Shown in pieces: positions 4,884 to 5,088 of a stretch of DNA of 5,088 nt; positions within the stretch are counted from its first letter, which is position 1, and every line of letters starts with the position of its first letter. Made by a program: the position numbers and the translations under genes. The notes under the pieces were generated by a model, which made no database searches, was not told where the DNA came from, and saw only the letters and a program-made list of their open reading frames with translations. This stretch comes from Bacilli bacterium (GTDB lineage: Bacteria; Bacillota_I; Bacilli_A; RF39; UBA660): assembly GCA_918219625.1 (NCBI GenBank), contig CAKJXT010000108.1, positions 1 through 5,088 of the forward strand. The letters run 5' to 3'.

Positions 4884-5008
4884 GTATTAATACTTATCGA
4901 TAATTAATATGACAATTTGGTCGACTAGGGTTTTCTTTTTAGGGTAAGATAAAAAGATTGCATGCATGCGGGATACTTATTTTAGGATAAGTATCTTTTT
5001 TTTATTGT
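4884..5008 (+). ncRNA. Putative cis-regulatory leader RNA with attenuator architecture
   Basis: About 125 nt of non-coding sequence lie between a strong promoter and the RBS of the gene at 5024. Elements in order: a hairpin with CGTATTAAT (4883-4891) against ATTAATATG (4903-4911), loop 4892-4902, of which the first base or so may precede the RNA start; the palindrome GTCGAC (4920-4925); two TAGGG motifs (4926-4930 and 4940-4944); a hairpin TCTTTTT (4934-4940) with AAAAAGA (4951-4957) whose loop is AGGGTAAGAT; the palindrome GCATGCATGC (4960-4969); and an intrinsic terminator (4972-5003). The segment ATACTTATC (4890-4898) is complementary to GATAAGTAT (4986-4994), the right arm of the terminator, so an antiterminator fold is possible. 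I recognise no known riboswitch or T-box core. It could equally be a small RNA ending at the terminator. Confidence 0.6.
4972..5003 (+). terminator. Intrinsic terminator inside the leader, upstream of the RBS
   Basis: GATACTTAT (4972-4980), loop TTTAGG, ATAAGTATC (4987-4995), then eight T (4996-5003). The 9-bp perfect stem can extend by G-T pairs. Its position after a promoter and before AAAGGAGG, rather than after a gene, argues for conditional termination. Confidence 0.9.
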
Positions 5009-5023
5009 AAAGGAGGAATATTT

Positions 5024-5088
5024 ATGCATGAAATAGTAGAAAAAGAAATAAATGTTGAGAACATGATTTATGAGATTAGGGGTAAACA
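5024..5088 (+). CDS. Probable ORF6N-domain protein, N-terminus only (cut by window end)
   Basis: ATG 5024 follows AAAGGAGG (5009-5016), a very strong RBS, at 7 nt. The 21 complete codons read MHEIVEKE, INVENMIYEIRGK. The segment 'ieNmIYeIRGkqVMLDsDLA' is, from memory, the opening of the ORF6N domain (PF10543), an N-terminal DNA-binding-type domain found in phage antirepressor-like proteins and in many chromosomal copies in Bacillota. Only the first half of that motif is visible, so the call is tentative and the rest of the protein is unknown. The gene lies behind a promoter and a terminator-bearing leader, so its expression is probably conditional, as would suit a regulator of a mobile or defence-linked element. 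Confidence 0.65.
   Translation, partial: MHEIVEKEINVENMIYEIRGK

Noticed and set aside
4878..5008. Known riboswitch or T-box
   Set aside because: I looked for T-box (AGGGTGGTACCGCG-like), purine, SAM, TPP, preQ1 and fluoride cores and found none; kept only as an unclassified leader.
1..5088. UGA read as tryptophan (Mycoplasma-like code)
   Set aside because: All genes close in the standard code with TGG for every tryptophan; absence of TGA among six stops is too few to argue recoding.

Overview
The window is very AT-rich, with A/T-ending codons almost throughout, Gram-positive style Shine-Dalgarno sites (GGTGAT, AAGGAG, AAAGGAGG), short U-tailed terminators and a tRNA with encoded CCA. Together with an ABC-2 permease of the PF06182 type, a SpoIID/LytB-family protein and a CYTH protein, this points to a low-GC Bacillota, perhaps an uncultured gut Bacilli or Clostridia lineage. 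The sequence alone does not fix the rank. Tryptophan is read from TGG, and all six visible stops are TAA or TAG, so there is no sign of UGA recoding.

Layout, all on the + strand: (1) 1-339, the C-terminal end of an ABC-2 family permease, closed by a terminator. (2) 364-2145, two unrecognised genes (121 and 425 aa), each preceded by an almost identical 48-bp promoter/RBS block. A hairpin containing the second gene's stop codon ends the unit. (3) 2214-3563, a membrane-anchored SpoIID/LytB-domain protein, a probable peptidoglycan-acting enzyme, with an unusual cytoplasmic N-terminus and a 14-residue repeat linker. (4) 3617-3692, tRNA-Thr(CGU). (5) 3794-4369, a CYTH-fold protein behind a consensus sigma-A promoter. 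(6) 4438-4830, a small PNPOx-like flavin-binding protein. (7) 4848-5088, a promoter, a structured leader of about 125 nt with an intrinsic terminator before the RBS, and the first 21 codons of a probable ORF6N-domain protein cut by the window edge.

Most genes are single transcription units with their own promoter and terminator, so neighbours probably do not share a pathway. Three housekeeping-type genes (SpoIID-like, CYTH, PNPOx) and a tRNA lie between two less ordinary parts: the duplicated-promoter pair of unknown genes and the attenuator-like leader of the ORF6N gene. The best candidates for something undescribed are that leader (4884-5008) and the gene pair at 364-2145. A recurring promoter style, TTTTGnTATAAT placed very close to the RBS, runs through the window.
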